The notes under the pieces were generated by a model that searched no databases, had not been told where the DNA came from, and worked only from the letters and a program-made list of their open reading frames with translations. This document shows positions 42,452 through 51,657 of a stretch of DNA of 64,000 nt, in pieces; within the stretch, counting starts at the first letter, position 1; every line of letters starts with the position of its first letter. Source of the DNA: TA-21 sp035620895 (GTDB taxonomy: Archaea > Thermoproteota > Nitrososphaeria > Nitrososphaerales > Nitrososphaeraceae); assembly GCA_035620895.1 (NCBI GenBank), contig DASPFY010000022.1:29957-93956 (forward strand). Reading direction: 5' to 3'. A program made the translations under genes and the position numbers.

Positions 42452-43951
42452 ATGAGATGCGAGAACCATATCATGAATCAGATCCTCGACGCTTACAAAC
42501 CAATGTGGTCGCTAAATCATGCCATTTCTCTAATGGGTTGGGACTTTGAGACTTATATGCCTAGGAAAGCCATGGAAGAAAGAGGAGTAGCCGATTCTCA
42601 ACTTCACATGCTGTATAAAGATCTTTTGCTAAACAAAGATTTTGTTGGTCTTGTTGAGTCAGCAAAGAAACTGGAGGGCGTTAGCGATTTAGAGAAGGGT
42701 ATTGTACGAGTACTCAACAGGGAAATAACCAAGCAGATCAAAATACCCAAGGAGTTGACGGAAGCAGAATCCCTGGAAAGAATAAGGGGCAATATGGCGT
42801 GGAGAGTGGCGAGAGAAAAATCGGATTTCATGATGTATGCACCCCACTTGGAGAAAATGATAGGGATAAAGAAACAAATCGCTGAGAAAATAGGTTATGA
42901 AAAGCATCCATACGATGCGCTTTTGGATTTGTTCGAAGAAGAGCTTACAGTAGATGAACTGGATAACGTATTCGGTGCGTTGACTCCGCGTCTTCAGAAG
43001 ATTCTGAAAAAACTCTTAGATTCAGGCAGCCCGTTTCTCAAAGAAAGTAAACTTGTAAGATCAAAGTATGATATCCGAAGAGTTGTTGAGCTCAATTATG
43101 ATATTTTGACTCTCCTGGAATACGACAGGAAACGTTTCAGAATGGATGTATCTACTCATCCGTTCACTGAGACTATGGGCCTCAACGACGTCAGAATAAC
43201 TACTCGATATGAAGGGACTGATTTCAAAAAGTCGATATGTAGTACAATCCATGAAGCTGGTCATGCCCTGTATGATCTGCAATGCGATCAATCGTTATCT
43301 GTGACTCCTCTTGAGGGCGGATCTTCGCTTGGTCTCCATGAATCACAGTCAAGGTTTTGGGAGAATATTGTGGGCAGAAGCCTGCCTTTTGTTCAATTGA
43401 TAGCTCCATTGATTAGAAAGCAAGTAAGTTTCGCAAGCCAAGCAACAGGTGACGAGTTGTACCTGTATTTCAATAATGTCAACGCTGATTATATACGAGT
43501 TGATGCCGACGAAGTTACTTACAATCTCCATATAGCATTAAGATATGAGATAGAGAAAAAAATATTTGGAGATGATCTCAGTGTCTCTGAGATTCCTGAA
43601 TTCTGGAACGATAGAATGGAGCAGCTGCTTGGAGTGCGACCAACTAAGGATTCACAGGGAGTGCTTCAAGATACACACTGGAGCAGTGGCCTCTTTGGCT
43701 ATTTCCCAACTTACACTTTGGGAAACTTGGTTTCAGCTATAATTGCTTCAAAGATGCGCAAAGATCTGGAGGATTACGAGGAAGAAATCAGGAGGGGTAA
43801 TTTCAAGGCTATCAGAGAATGGTTAAGATTAAAAATACATCAGTACGGATCTGTTTATGCCCCCAAAGTGCTTCTTAATAAATCCTTAAATGAAGGCTAT
43901 AACCCGGATTACTTTGTTACCTACATAGAGACTAAATACCTTGTGCCCTGA
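42452..43951 (+). CDS. M32-family carboxypeptidase (thermostable carboxypeptidase 1 type)
   Basis: The 499-residue protein matches family M32: N-terminal ISLMGWDFETYMP (the WD motif region), DVRITTRY, the zinc site TIHEAGHALYD (HEAGH from about residue 267) with a downstream glutamate in LHESQSRFWENIVG, and the DEVTYNLHIALRYEIE motif. Cytoplasmic M32 enzymes release C-terminal residues with broad specificity. ATG 42452 is supported by an AAAGGTG Shine-Dalgarno-like sequence 9 nt upstream; ATG 42473 is an alternative. Length fits the family. It is flanked by repeats C3 and A5. Confidence 0.93.
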   Translation: MRCENHIMNQILDAYKPMWSLNHAISLMGWDFETYMPRKAMEERGVADSQLHMLYKDLLLNKDFVGLVESAKKLEGVSDLEKGIVRVLNREITKQIKIPKELTEAESLERIRGNMAWRVAREKSDFMMYAPHLEKMIGIKKQIAEKIGYEKHPYDALLDLFEEELTVDELDNVFGALTPRLQKILKKLLDSGSPFLKESKLVRSKYDIRRVVELNYDILTLLEYDRKRFRMDVSTHPFTETMGLNDVRITTRYEGTDFKKSICSTIHEAGHALYDLQCDQSLSVTPLEGGSSLGLHESQSRFWENIVGRSLPFVQLIAPLIRKQVSFASQATGDELYLYFNNVNADYIRVDADEVTYNLHIALRYEIEKKIFGDDLSVSEIPEFWNDRMEQLLGVRPTKDSQGVLQDTHWSSGLFGYFPTYTLGNLVSAIIASKMRKDLEDYEEEIRRGNFKAIREWLRLKIHQYGSVYAPKVLLNKSLNEGYNPDYFVTYIETKYLVP

Positions 43952-44127
43952 AGTCTAGCCTATTTTGATTATAGCTACATTATTACTCTCTTTATACTAT
44001 TTTTTACCCGGTGACTAACCCCCTCTGGACCCTCATTGTTCATCTAAATCAATTTCCATTAATTATAAATGCGCAACAGTAAACGCAACAGTAAACTTTA
44101 AAGCTAACTTTAACCCGCCACTAGATA

Positions 44128-44175
44128 GAATTCCATTTTAGAACCGATAGCGTCATGGGTACCGACGGGCCCGTT
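44128..44175 (+). repeat. Family A repeat, copy A5, fused to a tRNA-Lys 3' end
   Basis: AACTTTAAAGCTAAC (from 44095), then 30 nt on AGAATTCCATTTTAGAACC, GATAGCG, TCATGGGTACC and GACGGGCCCGTTAACTATTC. Unlike the other A copies, it continues into the sequence that follows the real tRNA-Lys at 22862, showing that the family A tail and the tRNA tail are the same kind of junction. Confidence 0.85.
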
Positions 44176-44237
44176 AACTATTCGGGTTCATGTGCTTGTT
44201 TAGAAGAGAATAAAGTCGTGGGAAGGCTGAGGGCGAA

Positions 44238-44471
44238 ATGACTGTTAGGCTATCTACAACCGTTAGAAATATTGAAAAAACTGTACCCAATCAGAAGAAT
44301 GCGGAGATAATAGCACGATTTTTTGAATTCATGAAGAAAACTGGCACTTCTGAAAAATATCAAAATAATAATTTGAAAGCAATATTAGCCTATTCAAAAT
44401 ATCTTGAACCTTCGATTTGCTTAGATAAAATAAAAAGTAAAAGTCAAATTAAAGATTGTTGGCGTGGATAG
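44238..44471 (+). pseudogene. Truncated tyrosine recombinase N-terminus, copy 2
   Basis: This 77-residue frame (MTVRLSTTVRNIEKTVPNQK, then IIARFFEFMKKTGTSEK) is a helical N-terminal core-binding-domain fragment of an archaeal integrase. It is homologous to the 50-residue fragment at 22940 and lies at the same distance (about 70 nt) from a tRNA-Lys tail. The catalytic domain is absent and no downstream frame continues it. Confidence 0.6.
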
Positions 44472-44511
44472 TATTCCACTGTCAGATCTGATTTCCCACC
44501 GACTCTTGAGT

Positions 44512-45732
44512 TTAATGACTATAATCGGTTCGTTCAAAAATTATATTTAGAGTGTTATTATGCAGTCTGGTACTGATCATCTTCATATCGAAGGTTATAG
44601 TTGGCAAAGGAATTACATTGACCAAATAGCCTGTAGGGCTCTTTAACTTAATAATAACTTCTGAGCCCAGTCGTTTGATATCAAAGTCTTGCTTTTCAGT
44701 AAATGGTACCTTAACGGAGATTCTTAGTTTTCTGGGAGGCTGATCGATAATAGAGTATGGTTTACCAGTATAGAGTATCTTTGATGGATCATCCTCTCCA
44801 AATATAATGTCAGCATTAAGTCGTAACATTTCTATTCCTGCAAGTTCAGTACTATGAAGAGGAACCTCTCTAATAGGAAGAGGATAAAAATTTGATTTGG
44901 CTTCGCTGACTTTAGTGTGTTGAAATTTTATCCAATTAGTATAAAATTCATTTGGCTCAACTTTAGTGTATATATCAGGGAAAATTTTATTAATTACAGC
45001 AAGATCAGTGTTAATTCCGTACAAGCTAGCAGCCGTGAAGGCCCTTTTGGCATTTTCTATGCTGAATGAGTCCGGATTTGCGACCAATCTTAGGGTTGTT
45101 ATACTGTTATCTTTAATTATTTCTGAAAGCAGGTTAAGACTCTTGAATAAGTCCTTCTCATAGCTTATCATTTTAGTTGGAATAGAAATCCGAGAAAAGG
45201 CCTGAAAAATCTCCGTAAAGCCAGAAAAAGCGCCTAATAAACTAGTGACTCGATTACTAATCTTACTAACAAGTTTCGGAAAATAAAGATATCTCAGTGC
45301 TTCCCCTGATGCAGGCATATCCAGAACCACAACCTCGTGTGATCTGAGACGCATGACTTCCTCAACTTTGAGAAGAGAAAATAATTGTGTCATTCCAGGC
45401 ATCATCGCAATCTCATAGGCTAGTATTTCATCAATACCTTTAGATGAAAAGATAGAAGCCATATAAGAAATAATCTCACGGTATTGTGTGTTCATCTCGA
45501 CAGTTGGGTCGATTTGTAATGCCTGAAGACAAGGAAGTACTTCTATTGGGTGATTATCATTACTATTTCTGGAAATCGTGTTATGTAGCTGAAATGCATC
45601 GTTTAATGTATGACCCGTATCGGAGGAAATAATTAACGTATTGTATTTTTTTTCAGCCAGCCTAATAGCAGTTGAACAGGAAATTACTGTTTTTCCGGTT
45701 CCACCTTTGCCCGTGTATATAAGAAGTCTCAA
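44512..45732 (-). CDS. ArsA/Get3-family ATPase with HSP20-like C-terminal domain
   Basis: The 406-residue protein starts with the deviant Walker A loop YTGKGGTGKTVIS typical of ArsA/Get3, followed by ISSDTGHTLNDAF (switch I region) and VVLDMPASGEALRYL (switch II-like, with Asp). The C-terminal 85 residues (KLRISVKVPFTEKQDFDIKR, SEVIIKLKSPTGYLVN) resemble the ArsA HSP20-like domain. Family members deliver tail-anchored membrane proteins (Get3) or energise arsenite export (ArsA). I see no clear paired metal-binding Cys, and no ars genes nearby, so a protein-targeting or other role is more likely. The start is ATG at 45732. Confidence 0.83.
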   Translation of the reverse strand: MRLLIYTGKGGTGKTVISCSTAIRLAEKKYNTLIISSDTGHTLNDAFQLHNTISRNSNDNHPIEVLPCLQALQIDPTVEMNTQYREIISYMASIFSSKGIDEILAYEIAMMPGMTQLFSLLKVEEVMRLRSHEVVVLDMPASGEALRYLYFPKLVSKISNRVTSLLGAFSGFTEIFQAFSRISIPTKMISYEKDLFKSLNLLSEIIKDNSITTLRLVANPDSFSIENAKRAFTAASLYGINTDLAVINKIFPDIYTKVEPNEFYTNWIKFQHTKVSEAKSNFYPLPIREVPLHSTELAGIEMLRLNADIIFGEDDPSKILYTGKPYSIIDQPPRKLRISVKVPFTEKQDFDIKRLGSEVIIKLKSPTGYLVNVIPLPTITFDMKMISTRLHNNTLNIIFERTDYSH

Positions 45733-45871
45733 TGATTCCGCTGTACATTTTGGGTAGTTCGTATATAAATCTCCTTTTACTTTCAGCGCAATAGGAAAAA
45801 GAGGCTGACAACTATAACCTTTAAAAGTTGAGTCGGTCTCTTTAAGGCGATCAGATTCATATCATAACTCT

Positions 45872-46150
45872 TTATTGATGCTCCTTATCATACCGTAATT
45901 TTAATATCATGAGAATAATATTTAGAATAAATCCTGAAGCGTTAGTGACAATTATTACAGGATCTTTTCTTATTATGCCATATACTACCCATAAGAACAT
46001 TCCACTTGCTATGAGAGCCATTAAATAGATTGATACATCTGACATCCTCTTTGTTTTATAGGCCTTGTGTAGTTGGGGAATGAAGGAAGATAGTACTAAT
46101 ATTCCAGCAATAATACCGATAACGTCAGCGAAGTAAACAAAATCTTCCAT
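45872..46150 (-). CDS. SemiSWEET/PQ-loop sugar transporter
   Basis: The 92-residue protein has three membrane helices and the PQ-loop motif SSFIPQLHKAYKTKRMSDVS after the first helix, the standard half-SWEET layout. It should dimerise to move sugars across the membrane passively. The length (about 90) fits. It is unusual in an autotroph and may move compatible solutes or sugars. It lies 139 nt upstream of the ArsA-like gene on the same strand. Confidence 0.85.
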   Translation of the reverse strand: MEDFVYFADVIGIIAGILVLSSFIPQLHKAYKTKRMSDVSIYLMALIASGMFLWVVYGIIRKDPVIIVTNASGFILNIILMILKLRYDKEHQ

Positions 46151-46246
46151 CTTTATAGATTATAGAAGGATTAGAAGACCTAAAATAATATAACTGATAT
46201 TAGGGAATTAATTATCAGGATAAATATTCAGTATTAAACCTTGAAT

Positions 46247-46302
46247 TTGGATCCAAATTGTAAACAATTCGATTCCCGACGGGCCTGTTAAGTATTCGGA
46301 TG
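46247..46302 (+). repeat. Family B repeat, copy B3 (tRNA-Lys tail and flank)
   Basis: ATTTGGATCCAAATTGTAAAC then AATTCGATTCCCGACGGGCC and TGTTAAGTATTCGG. The flank GTTAA-TATTCGG also follows the real tRNA-Lys (GTTAACTACTCGG) and copy A5, so a third element end is present, here without a recombinase fragment. Confidence 0.8.
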
Positions 46303-46454
46303 ACAAAACGACATCACATACATCAAGAGACTAGTACGACAAAGCAAGATCGGCATCGTTAGTTCCCCCGTTAGTTTATTTGCTAACAAATTTGTTGAAA
46401 TTCAGTGTCTTCAAGTCTCCTTCTAAACAAAATAATTCATTATACTAATCTTGA

Positions 46455-46853
46455 CTAAGATTCAGAAACCGGTACGCCTTCGATTTCCCCCTGTCCTTCC
46501 TTTATTCCAAAGAAATATTCATTTAGAGAATTAAGAGTCCTAGTATAGGATTGTATATTTGATGTAGTCAAGTCATATGAGATGGAAATGAATTTCATCA
46601 TCAAATTAACTGTATCAGTGTAGATCTTGAGAAATGGATCTATAAACATAGCAGTGTCCTTATTTTTGTTAACATAATTTTCAAGCCATTTTAATTGGTT
46701 AGCGATAATGCCGTCACACGAAGTAAGAGCTGTTTGTTGCAGTTGTATAGATGCTTCAAGATATTTCAACTGAGATGATGTTGCATTACCAAATATTACT
46801 GAACAAGTTTTTCTGTATTCGTCAAACCCATTAATTTCTGTTATTGTCGACAT
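46455..46853 (-). CDS. Helical hypothetical protein (phasin-like appearance)
   Basis: The 132-residue protein is all-helical and amphipathic (SSQLKYLEASIQLQQTALTS, PFLKIYTDTVNLMMKFISIS), with a short acidic tail. Nitrososphaera-type archaea make polyhydroxyalkanoate, and phasins look like this, but there is no specific motif, so this is only a suggestion. It lies alone between repeats B3 and D2. Confidence 0.5.
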   Translation of the reverse strand: MSTITEINGFDEYRKTCSVIFGNATSSQLKYLEASIQLQQTALTSCDGIIANQLKWLENYVNKNKDTAMFIDPFLKIYTDTVNLMMKFISISYDLTTSNIQSYTRTLNSLNEYFFGIKEGQGEIEGVPVSES

Positions 46854-47159
46854 AACGTCTTATGAATCATCATGTATTATAAATTAACCATCATCCCATT
46901 GTTTGGATATAAATTTCTTAATGATACAACTTTTCATTCATCCAATTCTTATGAGGAGTTCAATACCTTTACTTATTGTAGAATTTGAGTTCAATTCGAT
47001 CTGACAGTTCCGCACGAATATTCAGTCATATCCCTCTTTGGGAAAAACACCATATAGTAATGATATCTTCTACACCTGTACCACAATAACTTAAGATTCG
47101 AATCATGAAATTTGTGCAGTCTGTGTTATTCTCTCTGTTATGCACTACATTTAAAAATA
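46854..47159. other. Intergenic region containing repeat D2
   Basis: About 300 bp with no gene except a spurious N-terminal extension of the next frame. It contains family D copy D2. Confidence 0.5.
47006..47041 (+). repeat. Family D repeat, copy D2
   Basis: AGTTCCGCACGAATATTCAG then TCATATCCCTCTTTGGG. The right part resembles the segment preceding family B copy B1 (CATATCTCCTCATTTGG). Confidence 0.7.
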
Positions 47160-47423
47160 ATGAAACAGAAATCCAATAGCTTGCCAAAGTTTCTTGATGT
47201 CCATAGTTTGAAAGACGTTGACGATGAAACCCTAAGAAAATTGCAACTGTCTCCTATAGATGAATTCGGTGTAACTCATGATAACATGATGTATAACAGA
47301 GATGTGGACAAAATGTATTGTCTTCTAGATGCGCCTAATAAAGATGCAGTTATGAAACATCATGAGAAATATGGTTTCAAATGTGAATGGATTATGGAAA
47401 TAAAGACTACACGAACTAATTGA
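47160..47423 (+). CDS. DUF4242 (SCO4226-like, possible nickel-binding) protein
   Basis: From ATG 47160 the protein has 87 residues and matches DUF4242: LPKFLDVHSLKDVDDETL, FGVTHDNMMYNRD, CLLDAPNKDAVMKHHEKYG. One member (SCO4226) has been described as nickel-binding. The longer frame from 47112 adds a Cys-rich stretch that is unlike the family, so the inner start is chosen. Function in this organism unknown. Confidence 0.75.
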   Translation: MKQKSNSLPKFLDVHSLKDVDDETLRKLQLSPIDEFGVTHDNMMYNRDVDKMYCLLDAPNKDAVMKHHEKYGFKCEWIMEIKTTRTN

Positions 47424-47481
47424 AAGTAACAAATTCCTTGTATATGATTTAATTCTTTTGAATCCTGCTTCAGTAACAATT

Positions 47482-47514
47482 TTGGATCCGAATTGTAAAC
47501 AACATGGTTCCCAA
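47482..47514 (+). repeat. Family B repeat, copy B4 (tail lost)
   Basis: TTGGATCCGAATTGTAAACAA followed by CATGGTTCCCAATATG. The CCCGACGG tail has decayed. Confidence 0.7.
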
Positions 47515-47596
47515 TATGTCCGATAGCATTTTCTCTATAATGAAGAGATTATTTAATTTATTATTTGGTTTTAATGTTTATTACCATAATGCAATA

Positions 47597-48598
47597 CTAT
47601 ATTTTATTGATTATCTGTGTTCTAAATAATTTTAGTATTGAATTATTCAAGTCTTTAAATTGTATAATAAAATGACTTACGCCAAGCTCAATATATTGAT
47701 TTAATCCATTAATAATCGTTTCAGGAGTTCCTATCGTAATACCCCCTGCAACAAAGTCCAGGTACTGATCAACTGTTTTATCTCTCCTCTTGTACTTAGC
47801 CGCAACTTGCTTGATATCTTCTCCTGAATCTGTAATTATGCACGGTAACACCACAGAGTATTGAATTTCCTTATGATCTCTTCCAATTTTGTTGCAGTAG
47901 TCTTTTACAATGGTAATTTTTCTTTTCATTTCTTGAGGGGTCCCAAAGAAAATGTTATATCTGTTAGCATGTTTTGCGACAACCTTTAGAAGGTACTTCT
48001 CCCCTGAGCCACCAACCATTATTGTAGGATGTGGTTTTTGGATTGGTTTAGGGTTGCATATGGCCTCCTTTATAGTATAATAGTTACCTTCAAAAGAAGC
48101 GCTTTTTTTTGTCCACATCTCCTTGATTATACTTAATGATTCATCTAATTGTTTGATTCTCTCTATATGAGATGGGAAATCATAACCATACGCAAGATAC
48201 TCTTTTTCATACCAACCGGCTCCTATACCTAGTTCCATTCTGCCATTGCTTATTACATCAAGAGTTGAGACCATCTTTGCCAATAGTGCAGGATTGCGAT
48301 AGGAATTGCATGTTACTATTTGACCTATCTTTATTCTTTTAGTAATCGTAGCAGTGGCAGATAACAGGGTAAAACATTCAAAAATATTCTTTTCTATATC
48401 GTCCTTAAAGAAAGGAATGAGATGATCATAGGCATATAATGAATCAAAACCAATTTTATCAGCTGTTATGACTATAGATTTTGAAAACTCAAATTGCTTG
48501 ATGGGATTATTTTCTTCTTCTAAATCAAGATCACCTCCTCTCCATCCTTGAGGAATCGTTAACCCAAATTGTAATTTACCATTTTTTTCCTTTAACAA
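47597..48598 (-). CDS. Luciferase-like F420/flavin-dependent oxidoreductase (LLM family)
   Basis: The 333-residue protein matches the LLM family: FGLTIPQGWRGG, DKIGFDSLYAYDHL, the strand IKIGQIVTCNSYRNPALLAKM and GAGWYEKEYLAYGY, with the conserved CNPKPIQKPHPTIMVGGSGEK. These enzymes use F420 or FMN to oxidise or reduce small organics. The start is TTG at 48598. Two paralogues follow within 4 kb. Substrate unknown. Confidence 0.85.
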   Translation of the reverse strand: MLKEKNGKLQFGLTIPQGWRGGDLDLEEENNPIKQFEFSKSIVITADKIGFDSLYAYDHLIPFFKDDIEKNIFECFTLLSATATITKRIKIGQIVTCNSYRNPALLAKMVSTLDVISNGRMELGIGAGWYEKEYLAYGYDFPSHIERIKQLDESLSIIKEMWTKKSASFEGNYYTIKEAICNPKPIQKPHPTIMVGGSGEKYLLKVVAKHANRYNIFFGTPQEMKRKITIVKDYCNKIGRDHKEIQYSVVLPCIITDSGEDIKQVAAKYKRRDKTVDQYLDFVAGGITIGTPETIINGLNQYIELGVSHFIIQFKDLNNSILKLFRTQIINKI

Positions 48599-48736
48599 TT
48601 TTTTTCGTTACAATTCTCAAATTAGGCTTTATTGTTATTATTGTTGACTATTAATCTAAAGGTTGTGATGGGATTTTATGCAAGGCTTGGCGTAGTTGAA
48701 ACCAGCGAAATACATGATTAAATTAGTTGATAGAAG

Positions 48737-48813
48737 AAAAACTTTAAAGCTTAGCATTTCATCCTTATATTAGAATCCTAATTTAGAACCGATAGCGTGG
48801 TGGGTACCGACGG
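48737..48813 (+). repeat. Family A repeat, copy A6 (own TATA box)
   Basis: AAAACTTTAAAGCTTAG, then 29 nt on AGAATCCTAATTTAGAACC, GATAGCG and TGGTGGGTACCGACGG. It lies just upstream of the plus-strand LLM gene; a frame from 48797 runs through its tail but is not a credible protein start. Confidence 0.8.
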
Positions 48814-48913
48814 CGTAATAGTTTTTCTTCATGTTACAATTTTCGTGGTCTGTTTGGTCTACCGATTTTTTCCTCGCTATGCTTTAATATTATTGATTGC
48901 ATTTAGAATTATC

Positions 48914-49846
48914 TTGAAAGTTGGCCTCACCTTACCTCAGCTTGGAAAACAAGTTACGAGAGAAAATTTAATTCGATTTGCTAGTAAAGCTGAAGAATCG
49001 GGTTTTGATTCCGTTTGGGTACTAGAAAGACTTCTGTGGCCAATTAATCCACGTTCCCCGTATGTCGCAACTGCTGACGGTAGCCTTCCTTTAGACTATC
49101 AAAACGTAACTGATCCGTTAGAAACTCTGTCGTTTGTTGCTGCACATACCCAAAAAATTTCATTAGGTACTTCAGTTATAGATATGTTATTCCATAATCC
49201 TGTCATACTGGGTAGAAGATTTGCTACTCTGGATGTTCTGTCGGAAGGAAGAGCTATATGTGGTCTTGGCATCGGGTGGTCAGAAGATGAATATCAAGTC
49301 TCTAACATACCTTTTAAGAATAGAGGTAAAAGAGCAAATGAATTTCTTGAAGCACTAAAAAGAGTATGGACTGACGATGTAGTAGAATTTAAAGGCGAGT
49401 ACTATAATATACCTGCTTCAAAAATAGGCCCAAAACCTATACAAAAGCCTCATATACCAATTTACATGGGAGGGTTTAGTCCAGCTACACTTTCTAGAAT
49501 TATAAAATATGACACAAACGGGTGGTTAGGTGTATCATTTGGACCTCTGGAACAAATTCAAGCTACTGTGAATACAATTAAAGATCTTGCTACCAAAGGA
49601 AATAAAGACCCAAATAATTTCAAGGTGATACTTTTAACTTATCCCAATATATCAGAATCAAAAAGCTCAGGCGGACATCAGAGGATTCCAATGACAGGAA
49701 CAATTGAAGAAATAGGTAGCGATATAAACAAATTTAATGCTTTGGGTATAGAGCATATTGTATTAAGTTTCTTTTTCTCCCCAGTATATCCAAATATAGA
49801 TCAATCAATCGAAATTTCAAAACAGCTGTTACAATACGCCAAGTAA
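48914..49846 (+). CDS. LLM-family F420-dependent oxidoreductase
   Basis: From TTG 48914 the protein has 310 residues and starts with the family-typical LKVGLTLPQLG. A longer frame from 48797 crosses repeat A6 and adds a hydrophobic stretch unlike the family, so it is rejected; TTTAATATTA at 48885-48894 sits 20-29 nt before the TTG. Motifs include SGFDSVWVLERLL, ISLGTSVIDMLFHNPVIL, GIGWSEDEYQVSN and GPKPIQKPHIPIYMGG. It is probably F420-dependent, with the next gene (PPOX class) as a possible partner. Confidence 0.85.
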   Translation: MKVGLTLPQLGKQVTRENLIRFASKAEESGFDSVWVLERLLWPINPRSPYVATADGSLPLDYQNVTDPLETLSFVAAHTQKISLGTSVIDMLFHNPVILGRRFATLDVLSEGRAICGLGIGWSEDEYQVSNIPFKNRGKRANEFLEALKRVWTDDVVEFKGEYYNIPASKIGPKPIQKPHIPIYMGGFSPATLSRIIKYDTNGWLGVSFGPLEQIQATVNTIKDLATKGNKDPNNFKVILLTYPNISESKSSGGHQRIPMTGTIEEIGSDINKFNALGIEHIVLSFFFSPVYPNIDQSIEISKQLLQYAK

Positions 49847-49952
49847 GATAGTATTCAATTTTCCAAGCGCTTTTTTGTTAGGAAATCTATAGATATACCT
49901 ATTCATAAAATATCAAGTTACTTTATTATTCGTCTCAATTGCAGAAACATCT

Positions 49953-50396
49953 GTGGACAAAAGGATCTTGAAGTTAATTACGAGTGCAAGAATTGGACAT
50001 CTAGCCACAGCATCTTCTAACCTACAACCTTACGTTACGCCGGCAGTATTTATCATACAGAGGAATAACATCATTGTTCCATTAGACGACAAACCCAAAA
50101 CAATAAGTGTGAAAGAGCTGAAAAGGGTAAAAAATATTGAAGAGAATCCAAAGGTATCTTTTCTTATCGACAACTATGAAGAAGACTGGACAAATCTCTG
50201 GTTTGTCATGATAATTGGAAACGCGACCTTGGTGGAACCGAAGGGAAGAACAGAAAAATTAAGGAATGAAATTGGAAATATTTACACCAAGTTTCTCGAA
50301 AAATATTCTCAGTATACCAAAGTTAGTATTGGAAGGATTTACATCAAAATAAAGATAGATAAAACGATATATTGGAAATATAATCAAATCAAATAA
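49953..50396 (+). CDS. PPOX-class F420-dependent protein
   Basis: The 147-residue protein matches the PPOX F420 family (TIGR03668-like): ARIGHLATASSNLQPYVTPAV, ISVKELKRVKNIEENPKVSF and the Trp-rich WTNLWFVMIIGNATLV. It has a split beta-barrel fold and should bind F420 or FMN. The start is GTG at 49953. It is 106 nt downstream of an LLM gene on the same strand. Confidence 0.8.
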   Translation: MDKRILKLITSARIGHLATASSNLQPYVTPAVFIIQRNNIIVPLDDKPKTISVKELKRVKNIEENPKVSFLIDNYEEDWTNLWFVMIIGNATLVEPKGRTEKLRNEIGNIYTKFLEKYSQYTKVSIGRIYIKIKIDKTIYWKYNQIK

Positions 50397-50579
50397 AAAT
50401 TGTCTCTAATATTAAGAATGTAATATAGTAATCTTGATTAGTTATGATTTCATACTATTAATGAAACTAAATTACATCTACATCTTTAAGTGTTACTTAG
50501 TATCAATATCTGCTTCTATTCTTTTTCTTAATAGATGTGAATTATCCTTCTGTTCTCTCATATACACTTTCCATTTTAT

Positions 50580-51533
50580 TTAGAATTTCTTTATAATCTT
50601 ATTTGCGAAGACATCTAATGCTTCAAGTTCTCGAGTTGGATCTAGATCCACTATAAGATATTGAATATCAACTTGTTCAAATAATTCTATTTGTCCTAGT
50701 ACATCTTCTGGCGTTCCGTATATCGCAAACTCCCTAATTTGTTCTTCAGGCATTCCTTTAAAGATCTGTTCTATTTTTTTCTCAGACGCTTGCTTGTCAT
50801 CATCAACCACAATGATAGCCAATTTTGTTTTGAGAATTGAATCGTAATCCCTGCCTATAGTTTTACAGTGCTCTTTTAAAATATTCAACTTTCGTTTTAC
50901 TGTTTCAACCGATCCAAATAGATTGCAAGCATCTGCATATTTTGCTACAATCTTCAGAGTTTTTCTCTCACCACCTCCACCAACTAGAATAGGTGGCGAA
51001 GGTTTCTGTATTGGCTTAGGATTGCAGTATGCATTACGAATTTGATAGTATTTTCCATTAAATGATGCAGACGGCTCTTCAGTCCACATTTTGCGTATAA
51101 TTTGTATTGCCTCTTCTAGCCTTGACAATCTTTCACTTGCCGGAGGAAAATGAATTCCATATGCATGGGATTCATCCTCATTCCAAGCAGCACCTATTCC
51201 CATGAATAATCTTCCCTTGCTTAACACATCCAACGTGGCAGCTACCTTAGCCAGAACAGCAGGATACCTGTACATGATGCCTGTGACTAGAGTTCCAAGT
51301 TTGATCTTGGTAGTTAGTCCTGCTAGCACGGATAAAGTTGTCCAGCTTTCAAGCATAGGTTCTTCCACTTTTCCTATCACTGGAATTTGATGGAAATGAT
51401 CCATTACCCAAAAAGAATCAAAACCATTGTTTTCTGCCATCGTGGCTAATTTCTTTAGGGAATCTATGATTTGAGAAGTATCATTGCCTCTGTAATCGAA
51501 ATTAAAGTTGGGTTTTTGCAAGCCAAATCGCAT
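50580..51533 (-). CDS. LLM-family F420-dependent oxidoreductase
   Basis: The 317-residue protein starts MRFGLQKPNFNFDYRG and has the LLM motifs NNGFDSFWVMDHFHQIP, IKLGTLVTGIMYRYPAVLAK, GAAWNEDESHAYG and CNPKPIQKPSPPILVGGGGERK. It shares the CNPKPIQKP phrase with the paralogue at 47597 and probably came from a local duplication. Substrate unknown. Confidence 0.87.
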   Translation of the reverse strand: MRFGLQKPNFNFDYRGNDTSQIIDSLKKLATMAENNGFDSFWVMDHFHQIPVIGKVEEPMLESWTTLSVLAGLTTKIKLGTLVTGIMYRYPAVLAKVAATLDVLSKGRLFMGIGAAWNEDESHAYGIHFPPASERLSRLEEAIQIIRKMWTEEPSASFNGKYYQIRNAYCNPKPIQKPSPPILVGGGGERKTLKIVAKYADACNLFGSVETVKRKLNILKEHCKTIGRDYDSILKTKLAIIVVDDDKQASEKKIEQIFKGMPEEQIREFAIYGTPEDVLGQIELFEQVDIQYLIVDLDPTRELEALDVFANKIIKKF

Positions 51534-51657
51534 ATTATTTCATAGAGTAAAGACGATTATAAACTTAGTATGGCAATATTCACAGGTGTGCGTCTACCAA
51601 AAGAAAGGCATTTTTAAAACAATCTTATTTAAATGCTGTTAGAGGCCTTCTTTATTT

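Noticed and set aside
22846..44471. SSV-type provirus with the integrase split by the att site
   Set aside because: In SSV-type integration the tRNA-like att site lies inside the integrase gene. Here both stubs start about 70 nt after the tRNA tail, and no C-terminal integrase fragment was found.
47112..47159. Cys-rich N-terminal extension of the DUF4242 protein
   Set aside because: DUF4242 proteins start near the PKFLDVHS motif; ATG 47160 gives the normal length.
48797..48913. Long N-terminal extension of the LLM gene
   Set aside because: The extension translates repeat A6 and a hydrophobic stretch not found in the family. TTG 48914 with a TATA-like box upstream fits better.
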